Shown in pieces: positions 53,523 through 63,336 of a stretch of 64,000 nt of DNA. This DNA comes from Aliiroseovarius sp. S1339 (GTDB lineage Bacteria > Pseudomonadota > Alphaproteobacteria > Rhodobacterales > Rhodobacteraceae), in the NCBI RefSeq assembly GCF_023195695.1, contig NZ_JALPQG010000003.1:248001-312000 (forward strand), written 5' to 3'. The position numbers and the translations under genes are program-made. The notes under the pieces were generated by a model, which ran no database searches, was not told the origin of the DNA, and worked only from the letters and a program-made list of their open reading frames with translations. Each line of letters opens with the position of its first letter. Positions within the stretch are counted from its first letter, which is position 1.

Positions 53523-54664
53523 GATGTTCCTACTGTGTTTGAAAAATGCTGGTTAGGAAGAAGGGTATGAAATTTTTGCACCGCGACCGATGGGGCGAAG
53601 TCTTTGGCGCGGCGGCGCGACGTGTCTGGGTCGTGCGGCGCGTGCAGGGCAGCGGCCATCGCTTGGGCCAAGGCGGCTGCGTCTTGAACCGGGACCAGTG
53701 TGCCGCATTTGCCGTTCGACAGAATTTCGGCCGGGCCATGCGGGCAGTCGGTCGCGACGACCGGCAGCCCGTGTGACAGCGCCTCGACGATGACATTCGC
53801 AAAACCTTCGCTGCGCGAGCAAAGCGCGAACAGATCGGCCGTTGCGTAATACGCCCCGGTGTCGGAGCTGAAGCCGGGCAAGGTCACGCGCTGAGCCAGA
53901 TCAAGCGACTGGACAATTTCCGTTAGCATCGCGAGGTCCGGCCCATCGCCAAGGATCACAAGCTCTGCGTCGCAGCCTTGATCCAAAAGGTGTCGGAAGG
54001 CGTGCAGCAGGGTCGGAAAATCCTTTTGCCACCGCAGACTGCCGACCGACAAGACCCGGTGCTGGGCCTTTGCGGGCCAATCAGCCCGACCGGTTGGGGT
54101 GGTAGGTGGTGCAATCGGATTATGGATCACCGTCACCGAGTGGTTTGGCAGCAGCCCCAACGTCTCAAGATCGCGGGCGGCCCCGGTCGAGACCGAGACA
54201 TTGGCCTGTGCCAGCGGATAGGTCGCGCGGATGCTCGTGCGCAGGGCAAGGCGGTGCGGGAAGCCCTTACTGGCATATTGATCCGACAGCGTTGCGTGGT
54301 CGGTCGTGATGACAGGCACCTTCATGCCACGCGCCGCCCAAACGGCAATGCTGGTCAGGGGCCACATGGCGGGGATCAATGCGAACGGCTCGTTTTGGCG
54401 TAGCCAGCGCCGTAATGGCGACGCGACGCCGCGCAGTCGGTCGGCTTTTAGGTTCGTGACGGGGAAGCCAGCGTTCTGTGCTTGGTCCAACAATTCGCCT
54501 TCGGCCCGCGCCAGAAGGAAATGCGGCGCATAGCCTAGGTTCGCGAACTCGGACGCGAGGGTCAGCATGACACGTTCCGCCCCACCACCGCGCAGGTCTG
54601 GCAGTAGAAACGCCAGCTTTGGTGAGGTTTGGGGGTCCGGTTGCAAAGGATGCGCGTGTTTCAT
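53519..54664 (-). CDS. Glycosyltransferase family 4
   Basis: This is a 381-residue GT-B glycosyltransferase. The N-terminal glycine-rich LRGGGAERVMLTLASEFANLG is the acceptor-domain signature, and the donor domain has EGFANVIVE (EX7E) followed by ALSHGLPVVATDCPHGPAEIL. This resembles GalNAc/Gal-type GT4 enzymes such as PglH/PglJ. The 4-nt overlaps with the ABC transporter gene before it and the next GT4 gene after it indicate tight co-expression. Sugar specificity is unassigned. Confidence 0.9.
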   Translation of the reverse strand: MKHAHPLQPDPQTSPKLAFLLPDLRGGGAERVMLTLASEFANLGYAPHFLLARAEGELLDQAQNAGFPVTNLKADRLRGVASPLRRWLRQNEPFALIPAMWPLTSIAVWAARGMKVPVITTDHATLSDQYASKGFPHRLALRTSIRATYPLAQANVSVSTGAARDLETLGLLPNHSVTVIHNPIAPPTTPTGRADWPAKAQHRVLSVGSLRWQKDFPTLLHAFRHLLDQGCDAELVILGDGPDLAMLTEIVQSLDLAQRVTLPGFSSDTGAYYATADLFALCSRSEGFANVIVEALSHGLPVVATDCPHGPAEILSNGKCGTLVPVQDAAALAQAMAAALHAPHDPDTSRRRAKDFAPSVAVQKFHTLLPNQHFSNTVGTS

Positions 54665-56460
54665 GCCGCGACCCCGGCCAAGGCGCGAAACCCGTCATGT
54701 TTTGCGATCAGTTGGGCATAGCTGCCACTGGCCGCGATGCGGCCTTCTTCTAACACTACGATCTTGTCACATGCCTCGACCGTGGAAATACGGTGGGCGA
54801 TCATCACAATTGTTTTCTGCCCCTGAAGCCCGGCAATCGCCTTCATCACTTCGCGTTCTGTTGTAGTGTCTAGCGCGCTTGTCGCCTCGTCAAACACCAG
54901 AATGTCGGGGTCGTGATACAGGGCGCGGGCGATGCCGATGCGCTGGCGTTGTCCGCCAGACAGCCGCACACCACTTTCGCCAGTAGGGGTGTCGTAGCCA
55001 TCGGGAAGCTGCGTTCCGACGAAGTGATCCAGTTGCGCCATCCGGGCGCATTCGGCGATGCGCTGCATGTCGATCTGCGCGCGTGGCGTGCCAAGGGCGA
55101 TGTTCTCGGCGATGGTGGTGTCGGCCAGAAAGATCGACTGCGGCACATAGCCGATTGAGGCTTGCCAGCCCTTAACGTTGGCCGCGGTGATCGGCGCGCC
55201 ATCGACGCTAATCCGCCCGGATTGTGGGGTCAGAAGACCCAGAAGCAGGTCGATCAACGTGGTCTTGCCCGCCCCGGTGCTGCCGACGATGCCAACGGAC
55301 GAACCCGCCGGGATGGTCAGGGACAGATCGCAAAGGCTGCGCGTCGTGTCATCATAGGAATAGCTGACGTTCGTCACCTCCAGCGCCTTGGTCAGGCGTA
55401 TTGGCTGCACGTTCCCGGCTTGGGGCGTGGTATCCGGCAAGGCTTGCATGTCGTTGAACAGAACATCCACAGCGCCAGCGCCGAAGCGAAGCTCGACCAT
55501 CGCGCGGTAAATGCCCTGCACGGATGGCAACATCCGGTAGCCCGCAAAGGTATAGACGCCAAGTTTCGGCAGGATCGCGGCGGTGCTGGCGTTGGGGCCG
55601 AGGGTTGCCAGCAGGGCGACGCACAGAAGTAACATGCCGCCAAAGCCGATGGCCTCGACCAGATATTTCGGCACCTGACCCAACACGAGGTTGGCGGCTT
55701 GCATCCGCGACACCTCGATAGATGGAGCGCGGAAATGGCGGATATAGGCGTCTTCTTTGCCAAGGACACGGATGTCCTTGATGCCGCCCAACGCTTCGCG
55801 CGCGATGGTGTATCGTGCCTCGTCGGCGGCCACGCGGCGGGCGCTGTTGCGGGTGACAAGGCGGCGGATGGTCAGGAAGATCAGCGTATAGGCCGTGCCC
55901 AGAATGGCCATGGCGGCGAAGGCAATAATCGGGTCCATGACGATCAGAAAGCCCAGCATCGCCATCAACGTCACAAGGGATGTGGTCAGCCGCAAGACCG
56001 GGGCCAGCGCGAACATGGTGACTTGTTCGACCTCGGACAGGATGTTCTTCGCCATCTCACCCGTATGACGCCCCAGAAAGAACGCATAAGGCTGACGCAG
56101 GTAACGGGTGATCAACCGCGTGCCAAGGCTGTGGCGGCGCATCTGGACAAACCGCGTCATCGCATATTCCCCCGCGCTGCGGATCAGCGCGCCGCTGATA
56201 AGAAAGGCGAAGGTGACAAGCGCCAGTGCGAGCAGGAAACTGTGGTGATCGGTGAACCCGCCCCATTGATAGGCGGCGGACAGGTAGGAGTTCGTCTGCA
56301 CAAGGCCGGGGTCCGACAGGGCCAGAAAGAACGGAAAGACCGAGGCGACGCCGATCACCTCGAATACCGCCATGATCAGCGCGAGGCCCAGCACCAGCGT
56401 GCCGCGCCTGCGTTCGCGCGGGGTCAGAAGTGACCAGAGTTTGCGGAGCGTCCCGGTCAT
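54661..56460 (-). CDS. ABC half-transporter, PglK/MsbA-type flippase candidate
   Basis: This is a 599-residue exporter with six transmembrane helices (about residues 15-315) and a C-terminal ATPase: Walker A GSTGAGKTTLID, Q-loop YVPQSIFLADTT, signature VRLSGGQRQRIGIARAL, Walker B ILVFDEATSALD and His switch in MIAHRIST. In Campylobacter, PglK of this architecture flips lipid-linked oligosaccharide. No MOP-type Wzx flippase is in the locus, so this protein is the best candidate for moving the lipid-linked repeat unit. ATG 56460 overlaps the tviB stop by 1 nt; a GTG at 56463 would give the 4-nt overlap seen elsewhere. Confidence 0.88.
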   Translation of the reverse strand: MTGTLRKLWSLLTPRERRRGTLVLGLALIMAVFEVIGVASVFPFFLALSDPGLVQTNSYLSAAYQWGGFTDHHSFLLALALVTFAFLISGALIRSAGEYAMTRFVQMRRHSLGTRLITRYLRQPYAFFLGRHTGEMAKNILSEVEQVTMFALAPVLRLTTSLVTLMAMLGFLIVMDPIIAFAAMAILGTAYTLIFLTIRRLVTRNSARRVAADEARYTIAREALGGIKDIRVLGKEDAYIRHFRAPSIEVSRMQAANLVLGQVPKYLVEAIGFGGMLLLCVALLATLGPNASTAAILPKLGVYTFAGYRMLPSVQGIYRAMVELRFGAGAVDVLFNDMQALPDTTPQAGNVQPIRLTKALEVTNVSYSYDDTTRSLCDLSLTIPAGSSVGIVGSTGAGKTTLIDLLLGLLTPQSGRISVDGAPITAANVKGWQASIGYVPQSIFLADTTIAENIALGTPRAQIDMQRIAECARMAQLDHFVGTQLPDGYDTPTGESGVRLSGGQRQRIGIARALYHDPDILVFDEATSALDTTTEREVMKAIAGLQGQKTIVMIAHRISTVEACDKIVVLEEGRIAASGSYAQLIAKHDGFRALAGVAA

Positions 56461-57740
56461 CACAGCCGCAAATCCGCCATTTCGCGCGGAAGCGCGGATT
56501 TGATGTCATAGATCACCGATAGGTTTTTGGCATAGCCGTTGATCCACCCCGACGGGCGATCCAGATAGGCGCGGTGCGGCACTGCCAGCATCACGCCGTC
56601 ATAGCAGTGCGCTGCGGGGTCCGGAGTCAGATCGATATCATACTCCGCGCGGGCTGTGACGGGGTCGGCATAGGGGTCGTGGATATCCACTTGAACGCCA
56701 TAATCGCGCAGTTCCTCCAGGATATCGACGACACGCGTGTTGCGCAGATCGGGGCAGTTTTCCTTGAAGGTCAGCCCAAGGATCAGCACCCGCGACTTGG
56801 CGACATGGATCCCCTTGCGCATCATCGACTTGATCATCTGCCCGGCGACATAGGCGCCCATGCCGTCATTGATCCGGCGGCCCGACAGGATCACCTGCGG
56901 GTGATAGCCAATTTCCTCTGCCTTGTGGGTCAGGTAATAAGGATCAACGCCAATGCAGTGACCGCCCACCAGCCCCGGCTGAAAGGGCAGGAAATTCCAC
57001 TTGGTGCCCGCCGCTTGCAACACCGCGCCGGTGTCGATGCCCAACCGGTTGAAGATGATCGCAAGCTCGTTCACCAGGCTGATGTTCAGATCGCGCTGGG
57101 TATTTTCGATCACCTTGGCGGCTTCGGCCACGCGGATGCTTTCGGCCTTGTAGGTGCCCGCCGTGATGATCTGGGCATAAAGCGCGTCGATGCGGTCGGC
57201 GGCATCGGGGGTCGAGCCAGAGGTCACTTTCACAATCGTCGGCAGCCGGTGGTCGCGGTCGCCCGGATTGATCCTTTCCGGGCTGTAGCCGACGAAGAAA
57301 TCGCGGTTGAAGGTCAGGCCCGAGATGGCTTCGAGGATCGGAACGCAGACCTCTTCCGTAGCCCCCGGATAGACCGTGCTTTCATAGATGACGGTGTCGC
57401 CTGCCGACAGCGCCCGGCCCACGGTTTCGCTGGCGCGTCGCAGGGGTGTCAGGTCGGGCCGGTTATGGGCGTCGATGGGGGTGGGCACGGTCACGACGAA
57501 GATGTTGGCTTTCGCCAGCGCGTCCGGGTTGTTGCTGAAAGTCAGATGGCGCGCATTGGACAGGTCGTTCGTTGTTACTTCTTCCGTGCGGTCGATGCCG
57601 GATTGCAAGTCGCCAACGCGGGCAGCGTCGATGTCAAATCCGATAACCGGACGCTTCTTGCCGAACTCGACCGCTAGGGGCAGGCCGACATAGCCCAACC
57701 CGATCACCGCGATCTGTCCCACGTCCGGAAAGTCTTTCAT
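56460..57740 (-). CDS. tviB: Nucleotide-sugar dehydrogenase, TviB/WbpA type
   Basis: This 426-residue enzyme oxidises the C6 hydroxyl of a UDP-sugar to a carboxylate with NAD. The N-terminal Rossmann motif is [17 protein letters not shown]; catalytic segments include [29 protein letters not shown] and the Cys nucleophile in [14 protein letters not shown]. NSxxSxN-type N-acetyl specific features resemble Vi-polysaccharide TviB (UDP-GlcNAc 6-dehydrogenase) more than UDP-glucose dehydrogenase. It is the first gene of an eight-gene minus-strand operon with minimal gaps and supplies an acidic (uronic) sugar. The exact substrate is inferred. Confidence 0.87.
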   Translation of the reverse strand: MKDFPDVGQIAVIGLGYVGLPLAVEFGKKRPVIGFDIDAARVGDLQSGIDRTEEVTTNDLSNARHLTFSNNPDALAKANIFVVTVPTPIDAHNRPDLTPLRRASETVGRALSAGDTVIYESTVYPGATEEVCVPILEAISGLTFNRDFFVGYSPERINPGDRDHRLPTIVKVTSGSTPDAADRIDALYAQIITAGTYKAESIRVAEAAKVIENTQRDLNISLVNELAIIFNRLGIDTGAVLQAAGTKWNFLPFQPGLVGGHCIGVDPYYLTHKAEEIGYHPQVILSGRRINDGMGAYVAGQMIKSMMRKGIHVAKSRVLILGLTFKENCPDLRNTRVVDILEELRDYGVQVDIHDPYADPVTARAEYDIDLTPDPAAHCYDGVMLAVPHRAYLDRPSGWINGYAKNLSVIYDIKSALPREMADLRL

Positions 57741-57883
57741 CGCCTAATGCGTCCGTTATCCATCCACAACACAACCATTGCGGGTGTAACATTGCGTAAA
57801 TTTCCGTTAAAAGAAAGCTAAAATTCAACCTAGGGGGGTAAAATAGGACAAAGAATACTGTCTGGCCCCGCAAACGCAGTATA
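57741..57883. promoter_or_regulatory. AT-rich gap upstream of tviB
   Basis: A 143-nt intergenic region with an AT-rich core (about 57790-57860), likely holding the promoter for the tviB-led operon and perhaps the 3' end of the epimerase transcript. I see no convincing -35/-10 pair or terminator. Confidence 0.35.
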
Positions 57884-58903
57884 TCAGACCTTATAATAGT
57901 CCAGATACCACGCCACGAAGCTGTTTACCCCATCGCGAAAATCAGTGGCGGGGCGATAACCTGTAAGCCGTTGCAGCAGCGTTGCATCCGCCCAAGTGGC
58001 GGGCACGTCGCCCATCTGCATCTCCATATAGTTGCGCTGGGCTTTCCGGCCCAAAGCATCCTCGATCGTATCGACGAAATCCAGCAAACGCACCTTGTCG
58101 GAGTTTCCGACATTCACCACGCGATAGGGTGCGGCGGGCGACAGGCTGTCGCCATCCTCAATCTCGTCCGGGCTGTTAGGGCGCACAGGGGGGGTGTCGA
58201 TCAACAGGCGGATACCGCGCACCAAATCTTCGACATAGGTGAAGTCCCGGTACATGTCGCCATTGTTGTAAATGTCGATGGGCGTGTCTTCGATGATCCC
58301 CTTGGTGAACTTGAACAACGCCATGTCGGGGCGTCCCCAAGGGCCATAGACGGTGAAGAAGCGAAACATCGTTGTCGGCAGGTCCCAAAGATGGGCATAG
58401 CTGTGCGCCATGCTTTCATTGGCCTTCTTGGTGGCGGCATAGATGGTCAGCTGCGTGTCGGCCTTTTCCGTTTCGATGAACGGCATGTCGGTGTTTGCGC
58501 CGTACACCGAACTGGTCGAGGCCATCAGCAAGTGATCGACCTTGTGGCGGCGCGCGGCCTCCATCACGTTGAAGGTGCCGATCACGTTGCTGTCCAGATA
58601 GGCGCGGGGGTTCTCAAGGCTGTAACGCACGCCCGCCTGAGCGGCGAGGTGGACGATCACGTCCGGCTCAAATTCGTCGACGACCGTGTCCAGCAGCGCC
58701 TGATCTTCCAGCATCCCTTCGGTCATGGTGAAGTCGGCATTCTGCAACAGCATTTGGTGGCGGCGCTGTTTCAATGTCACATCGTAGTAGTCCGTCATCC
58801 CATCATAGCCATGCACGCGGAACCCCTCGGCCAGCAGAAGATTGGACAGGTGATAGCCGATAAACCCGGCGGACCCGGTGACCAAAACTTTGCGTTGCGC
58901 CAT
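57884..58903 (-). CDS. UDP-glucuronate 4-epimerase-like (SDR)
   Basis: This is a 339-residue extended SDR. Features are the Rossmann motif TGSAGFIGYHLSNLL, GYDGMTDYYDVTLKQRR (the YYD segment typical of UDP-GlcA epimerases such as LspL), SSVYG, the catalytic YAATKKANE and a C-terminal substrate domain with FFTVYGPWGRPDMALFKFTKGI. It interconverts UDP-glucuronate and UDP-galacturonate; a UDP-GlcNAcA/GalNAcA epimerase is the alternative, which would pair with the TviB-type enzyme downstream. It ends 143 nt before tviB. Confidence 0.88.
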   Translation of the reverse strand: MAQRKVLVTGSAGFIGYHLSNLLLAEGFRVHGYDGMTDYYDVTLKQRRHQMLLQNADFTMTEGMLEDQALLDTVVDEFEPDVIVHLAAQAGVRYSLENPRAYLDSNVIGTFNVMEAARRHKVDHLLMASTSSVYGANTDMPFIETEKADTQLTIYAATKKANESMAHSYAHLWDLPTTMFRFFTVYGPWGRPDMALFKFTKGIIEDTPIDIYNNGDMYRDFTYVEDLVRGIRLLIDTPPVRPNSPDEIEDGDSLSPAAPYRVVNVGNSDKVRLLDFVDTIEDALGRKAQRNYMEMQMGDVPATWADATLLQRLTGYRPATDFRDGVNSFVAWYLDYYKV

Positions 58904-59058
58904 GGAAAATTGCCTTTCTGGGTGTCGTTCTGGTCGCTTCTAACGTGGTGAACGGGCAGCGCCAAGCCCGATCGTGACGTGCCAATCTGCGCTGGCGTCA
59001 TCGCGCGTGGAATGGTAATCCGCTTTCTGAACCAGACTTCAGCAAAGGTGGGGACCGC

Positions 59059-60894
59059 ATGCCTGCTTACAGATCCAGAACTTCGACCCATGGCCGCAAT
59101 ATGGCCGGTGCCCGTGGCCTTTGGCGCGCGACCGGCATGACCGATGATGATTTCGGCAAGCCGATCGTCGCGATCGTCAACAGCTTCACCCAGTTCGTGC
59201 CGGGTCACGTCCACCTGAAAGACTTGGGCCAGATGGTCGCGCGCGAGGTCGAGGCCGCAGGCGGTGTTGCCAAGGAATTCAACACCATCGCCGTTGATGA
59301 CGGTATCGCCATGGGCCATGACGGGATGCTGTATTCGCTGCCGTCGCGCGAAGTGATCGCCGATAGCGTCGAATACATGGTTAACGCGCATTGTGCGGAT
59401 GCGATGGTTTGCATTTCGAACTGCGACAAGATCACGCCGGGCATGCTGATGGCGGCAATGCGCCTGAACATCCCGGCAATTTTCGTGTCCGGCGGTCCGA
59501 TGGAGGCCGGCAAGATCGACATTGCCGACCTTGATATGGACAAGATCGACCTTGTCGACGCGATGGTCGCTGCCGCCAGCGAAGACCTGACGGATGAGCA
59601 GGTTCAGCATATCGAAGAAAACGCCTGCCCGACCTGCGGGTCGTGTTCGGGGATGTTCACCGCGAACTCGATGAACTGTCTGGCCGAGGCGCTGGGCTTG
59701 GCGCTGCCCGGCAACGGCTCGACACTTGCGACCCACGCGGACCGGAAACACCTGTTTCTGGAAGCCGGGCGCAAGATCGTCGAGATCACCAAGCGTCATT
59801 ACGTGAACGAAGAAAAAGGCCTGCTGCCGCGCGAGATCGCCACGTTTGATGCGTTCGAGAATGCCATGTCGCTGGATATTGCGATGGGCGGATCGACCAA
59901 CACGGTTCTGCACTTGCTGGCCATCGCCCACGAAGGCGAGGTCGATTTCACCATGAAAGACATGGACCGACTCAGCCGCCATGTGCCCTGCCTGTGTAAG
60001 GTTTCGCCCAATATTGCCAATGTTCATATGGAAGACGTGCACCGCGCCGGCGGCATCTTCTCGATCCTGGGCGAGCTGCATCGGGCCGGGCTTCTGCATG
60101 GCGATTGTTCGACTGTGCACACAGCAACGATGGCCGAAGCGATTGCGAAGTGGGACATCACGATTGCCAACAACCCCGAGGCGGAAAGCCTGTTCAAGGC
60201 GGCTCCGGGTGGCGTGCGCACGACGCAGGCGTTCAGCCAGTCGAACCGATACAAGGAACTCGACACCGACCGCGAAGGCGGCGTGATCCGGTCAAGGAAA
60301 CACGCGTTCAGTGAAGATGGCGGTCTGGCTGTTCTGTTTGGCAACATCGCGCTGGATGGCTGCATCGTGAAAACGGCGGGCGTGGATGCAAGCATCCTGA
60401 AGTTCACCGGCACTGCGCATGTCTGCGAAAGTCAGGACGCGGCGGTCAGTGACATTCTAACTGGCAAGGTCAAGGAAGGCGATGTCGTCGTCATCCGCTA
60501 CGAAGGGCCGCGCGGTGGGCCGGGTATGCAGGAAATGTTGTATCCGACCAGCTATCTGAAATCGAAGGGGTTAGGCAAAGCCTGTGCGCTTTTGACCGAC
60601 GGGCGCTTTTCTGGCGGCACCTCGGGCCTGTCAATCGGCCACGTTTCGCCGGAAGCCGCCGAAGGCGGCGCGATCGGGCTGGTCCAGCAAGGCGACAAGA
60701 TCGAGATCGACATCCCCAACCGCACGATCAATCTAGCCGTGTCGGACGACGAACTGGCCACGCGCCGCGCCGCGCAGGACGAAAAAGGCTGGCACCCCGC
60801 CCAGCCGCGCAAGCGCAAAGTGTCGAAGGCATTGAAAGCCTATGCGATGCTGGCGTCTTCTGCCGCCAAGGGCGCGGTGCGCATGATCGACTGA
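59059..60894 (+). CDS. ilvD: Dihydroxy-acid dehydratase
   Basis: IlvD dehydrates 2,3-dihydroxy acids to 2-oxo acids in isoleucine/valine synthesis. This 611-residue protein has the iron-sulfur Cys regions [14 protein letters not shown] and [26 protein letters not shown], a further signature [12 protein letters not shown], and the C-terminal [23 protein letters not shown]. The ATG has GGGGA upstream. It is monocistronic, with a clear terminator. It supplies the oxo acids used by IlvE, which is encoded 53 kb away. Confidence 0.97.
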   Translation: MPAYRSRTSTHGRNMAGARGLWRATGMTDDDFGKPIVAIVNSFTQFVPGHVHLKDLGQMVAREVEAAGGVAKEFNTIAVDDGIAMGHDGMLYSLPSREVIADSVEYMVNAHCADAMVCISNCDKITPGMLMAAMRLNIPAIFVSGGPMEAGKIDIADLDMDKIDLVDAMVAAASEDLTDEQVQHIEENACPTCGSCSGMFTANSMNCLAEALGLALPGNGSTLATHADRKHLFLEAGRKIVEITKRHYVNEEKGLLPREIATFDAFENAMSLDIAMGGSTNTVLHLLAIAHEGEVDFTMKDMDRLSRHVPCLCKVSPNIANVHMEDVHRAGGIFSILGELHRAGLLHGDCSTVHTATMAEAIAKWDITIANNPEAESLFKAAPGGVRTTQAFSQSNRYKELDTDREGGVIRSRKHAFSEDGGLAVLFGNIALDGCIVKTAGVDASILKFTGTAHVCESQDAAVSDILTGKVKEGDVVVIRYEGPRGGPGMQEMLYPTSYLKSKGLGKACALLTDGRFSGGTSGLSIGHVSPEAAEGGAIGLVQQGDKIEIDIPNRTINLAVSDDELATRRAAQDEKGWHPAQPRKRKVSKALKAYAMLASSAAKGAVRMID

Positions 60895-60916
60895 TCCGCA
60901 ACCAGAAAGAACTGAG

Positions 60917-60946
60917 AAGGGCAGGGGAAACCTCTGCCCTTTTTCA
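60917..60946 (+). terminator. Rho-independent terminator of ilvD
   Basis: An 11-bp stem (60917-60927 with 60931-60941, one G-T pair) with a 3-nt loop and a run of T; its tail overlaps the stop codon of the convergent binding-protein gene at 60944. Confidence 0.85.
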
Positions 60947-61993
60947 ATTCTGGAGCAACGAATTCTCCCAGTTGCGCAGGAAACTCTGCCGTTTCAGGCT
61001 GTCCAGAAACACCAAAAGACCCGGTCCAAACCGGATGGGTCTAAGCGACGGGTTCGCCCGCAGCGCGGCCGCATCAATAGCAGGCAGGCCGGAGGCGTCG
61101 ACCAGATCCTGCCGCGCATTCAACTCAAGAAGAAAATCCAGCATCGCGCGGGCTTCATCCGGATTTTCGGCGGACTGTGGGATCAGGACAGTGCGCGACA
61201 TGACGTTCACATAATCGCTCATCTCGATAATCTGGAAGCCGCCGGTGCTTTTGAGTTGCGCCGCCGCATAGCTGCCCAGCACGTTATATGCCAAGGCCAG
61301 CTTACCTGATGCCACGTCCCGGATCATGTCGCTTGAGCAGCAGTAGAGCTCCGCATCCAAGCGCCCCATCACCTCCATCAACCGCCAGAACGCGTCTGAG
61401 TTTCGGCTGTCCTGCGTCGCCATCAAATAGCCGAAACCGGATCGGCGCACGTCATAGGTGCCGATCTTGCCCTGAAACCTCTCGGGGTTGTCGCGCAGCA
61501 AGGCAATCAACTCGTCGCGGCTTTGCGGGGCGTCATCGTCGCCGAAGAAATTGTCCGACACGACAAGAACAGCAGGTTCCTGCGTGAACGCGAAAAGCTG
61601 GTCGCGCCAGCTGGCCCATATGGGCAGATTGGTGGCTGTTTGGGGCGTGTGATTTTGTGCGAACCCGTCATTGGCGAGTTTGGTCTGCAAGTCCATCGCG
61701 GAGGATATCGCAAGGTCGAACGCCGCCCCTTCGTCGTAAAGCGCTTCCATCAGGTCGGTGGTGCCGGTCACGGTGTAGTCAATCGTCACCCCCGGTCGGC
61801 TGGCCTGAAAGGCGCGGATGATTGGGTCGAATACATCAAGATCGGCGGTCGAGATAACGTTGATCCGCGCTAGTTCAGACGTGGCCTCATAAAGCCTGCG
61901 ATCTTCGACCTCGAAGCTCATCGCGACGCTTGCCGACATGATCAGCGCCACCAGCGCCGCCATTAACCGCGCGGAAATACCAGCGAAACACAT
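60944..61993 (-). CDS. Periplasmic binding protein linked to the two-component system
   Basis: This is a 349-residue extracellular solute-binding protein (cluster with Fe3+/spermidine-type SBPs): a signal peptide (about residues 1-26), then the start INVISTADLDVFDPIIRAFQ and GTTDLMEALYDEGAAFDLAISSAMD, an SBP_bac pattern. ATG 61993 has a GGAG/AAGG site; ATG 61963, overlapping the kinase stop by one base, is an alternative. No permease or ATPase genes are nearby, and it is directly downstream of a sensor kinase, so it more likely reports a ligand to the kinase than feeds a transporter. The ligand is unknown. Confidence 0.82.
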   Translation of the reverse strand: MCFAGISARLMAALVALIMSASVAMSFEVEDRRLYEATSELARINVISTADLDVFDPIIRAFQASRPGVTIDYTVTGTTDLMEALYDEGAAFDLAISSAMDLQTKLANDGFAQNHTPQTATNLPIWASWRDQLFAFTQEPAVLVVSDNFFGDDDAPQSRDELIALLRDNPERFQGKIGTYDVRRSGFGYLMATQDSRNSDAFWRLMEVMGRLDAELYCCSSDMIRDVASGKLALAYNVLGSYAAAQLKSTGGFQIIEMSDYVNVMSRTVLIPQSAENPDEARAMLDFLLELNARQDLVDASGLPAIDAAALRANPSLRPIRFGPGLLVFLDSLKRQSFLRNWENSLLQN

Positions 61994-63336
61994 GCGCCTT
62001 CTCCCTTCTTATTGGTGGAGATTTCCAACCGCCCGCCATGGGCTTTTGCGACCTCGTCCGCGATGGTCAAGCCAAGGCCCGACCCCACGATGTCGCCCAC
62101 ATTCGCGCCGCGCGTATAACGGGTGGTCAGGCCGGACAGATCCGTGTCACCAAACCCCCGCCCCTGATCGGTGAACGACAGGGTGATGTTGTCATCCAAC
62201 GCCACGCGGGCGGTGATATCGCTGTAGTCCGGGGAGTATTTGATCGCGTTGTCGAGGATGTTTTGAAGTGCTGCTTGCAGCAAGATACCATCGCCCGTGA
62301 AGGCCACGGGGTCCGTGCCCGTGTCGCGCCGGATCGCGATGTCTTTTAGGTCAGCCGTGGGGCCAAGCCGGTCGCAGGTCTCCTCCATCAACCCCCGCAA
62401 ATCCAGCGCGTCTTGCGCCAGGCTGTCGGCACGAAACGTCACCATTGCGTGGTCCAACATCTGGCCCGCGGACCGCGAACTTTCGTCAATGGCGCGGATC
62501 ATTTCGCGGATGGCTTGCTTGTGTTCAGGCTTGTTCAGCTTGCGATGCGTGATCTCGGCCTGCGCGCGCACGGTGGCAAGCGGTGTGCGCACACGGTGGG
62601 CGGCTTCGGCGATGAAATCTTCGGTGCGTGACAGGGACGATCTGAGCCGCGCCATGAAAGAATTCAGCGCATTGATCAGCGGCACCAGCTCATCCGGGGC
62701 ATTTGCTTTCACCGGGCGCAGATCATTGGGGCCGCGCCGTGTGACCGACCCCGTCATGCGGGTGATCGGGGCCAGTGCCGACCCAGCGGCCCACAGGCTG
62801 AGCGCCGTTGCCAGCAGGAAGAACCCGACACCAATCCCGGTGGCCGTCGCGGTGATCTGGCGCGAAATAGCGGCAAGCCCCTGGCGCGTTTGCGCGACCG
62901 TCACCACGACCTGAGCGGCGTTTGTGCCGGTGCCAACGGGGCGGATGACCGACGCCGCGCGGATCTCGTCCCCGCGATAATCGAGCGTCTCGAAACTGGG
63001 CGCGCTGAGGCGTGGTGGCACCTCTGGCTGCGGCAGGTCGCCATAGCCGGTCAGTGTTTTTCCCTCGGACACGACCCGGTAAAACACGCGATCCTCGTTG
63101 ATCGACCCCAGCATCGACAGCGCCGAATAAGGCAGGTCGAGCGTCACGTGACCACCTTCACTGCGCAAACTGTCGGCAATGGCCGTAGCGGACGCTGACA
63201 AGATATCATCCTGCGTGCCTTCGGCCGCCCGTTCGGCCACGCCGCGCACGACCAAAAAGAACGCCAGCGACAGCACAGCCGCGACAAGGGCTAGCTGGAT
63301 GAAAAGCCGCCTGCGGATGGATCCGAGTATCCTCAC
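61963..63336 (-). CDS. Sensor histidine kinase with 2CSK_N-type sensor domain
   Basis: This is a 457-residue membrane kinase. The N-terminal helix (about residues 10-30) is followed by a periplasmic domain with LPYSALSMLGSINEDRVFYRVV and GYGDLPQPEVPP, typical of TctE-like 2CSK_N sensors. A second helix (about 170-190), a HAMP-like segment and the catalytic core follow: H-box AEAAHRVRTPLATVRAQ, N-box NILDNAIKY, G1 DQGRGFGD and G2 GSGLGLTIADE. The start is GTG 63336, overlapping the regulator stop by 4 nt. A solute-binding protein gene overlaps its 3' end by 31 nt. Confidence 0.92.
   Translation of the reverse strand: MRILGSIRRRLFIQLALVAAVLSLAFFLVVRGVAERAAEGTQDDILSASATAIADSLRSEGGHVTLDLPYSALSMLGSINEDRVFYRVVSEGKTLTGYGDLPQPEVPPRLSAPSFETLDYRGDEIRAASVIRPVGTGTNAAQVVVTVAQTRQGLAAISRQITATATGIGVGFFLLATALSLWAAGSALAPITRMTGSVTRRGPNDLRPVKANAPDELVPLINALNSFMARLRSSLSRTEDFIAEAAHRVRTPLATVRAQAEITHRKLNKPEHKQAIREMIRAIDESSRSAGQMLDHAMVTFRADSLAQDALDLRGLMEETCDRLGPTADLKDIAIRRDTGTDPVAFTGDGILLQAALQNILDNAIKYSPDYSDITARVALDDNITLSFTDQGRGFGDTDLSGLTTRYTRGANVGDIVGSGLGLTIADEVAKAHGGRLEISTNKKGEGACVSLVFPRG

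Noticed and set aside
42634-58903. LuxR-type (quorum-sensing) boxes near the spike and polysaccharide genes
   Set aside because: Looked for because capsule and GTA genes are quorum-controlled in R. capsulatus; no convincing 18-20 nt inverted repeat was found by eye, though the AT-rich gaps could hide one.
58795-60120. A 441-residue minus-strand open frame across ilvD
   Set aside because: Antisense to the well-supported ilvD gene; composition rich in His and Arg typical of a shadow frame, with no recognisable motif.
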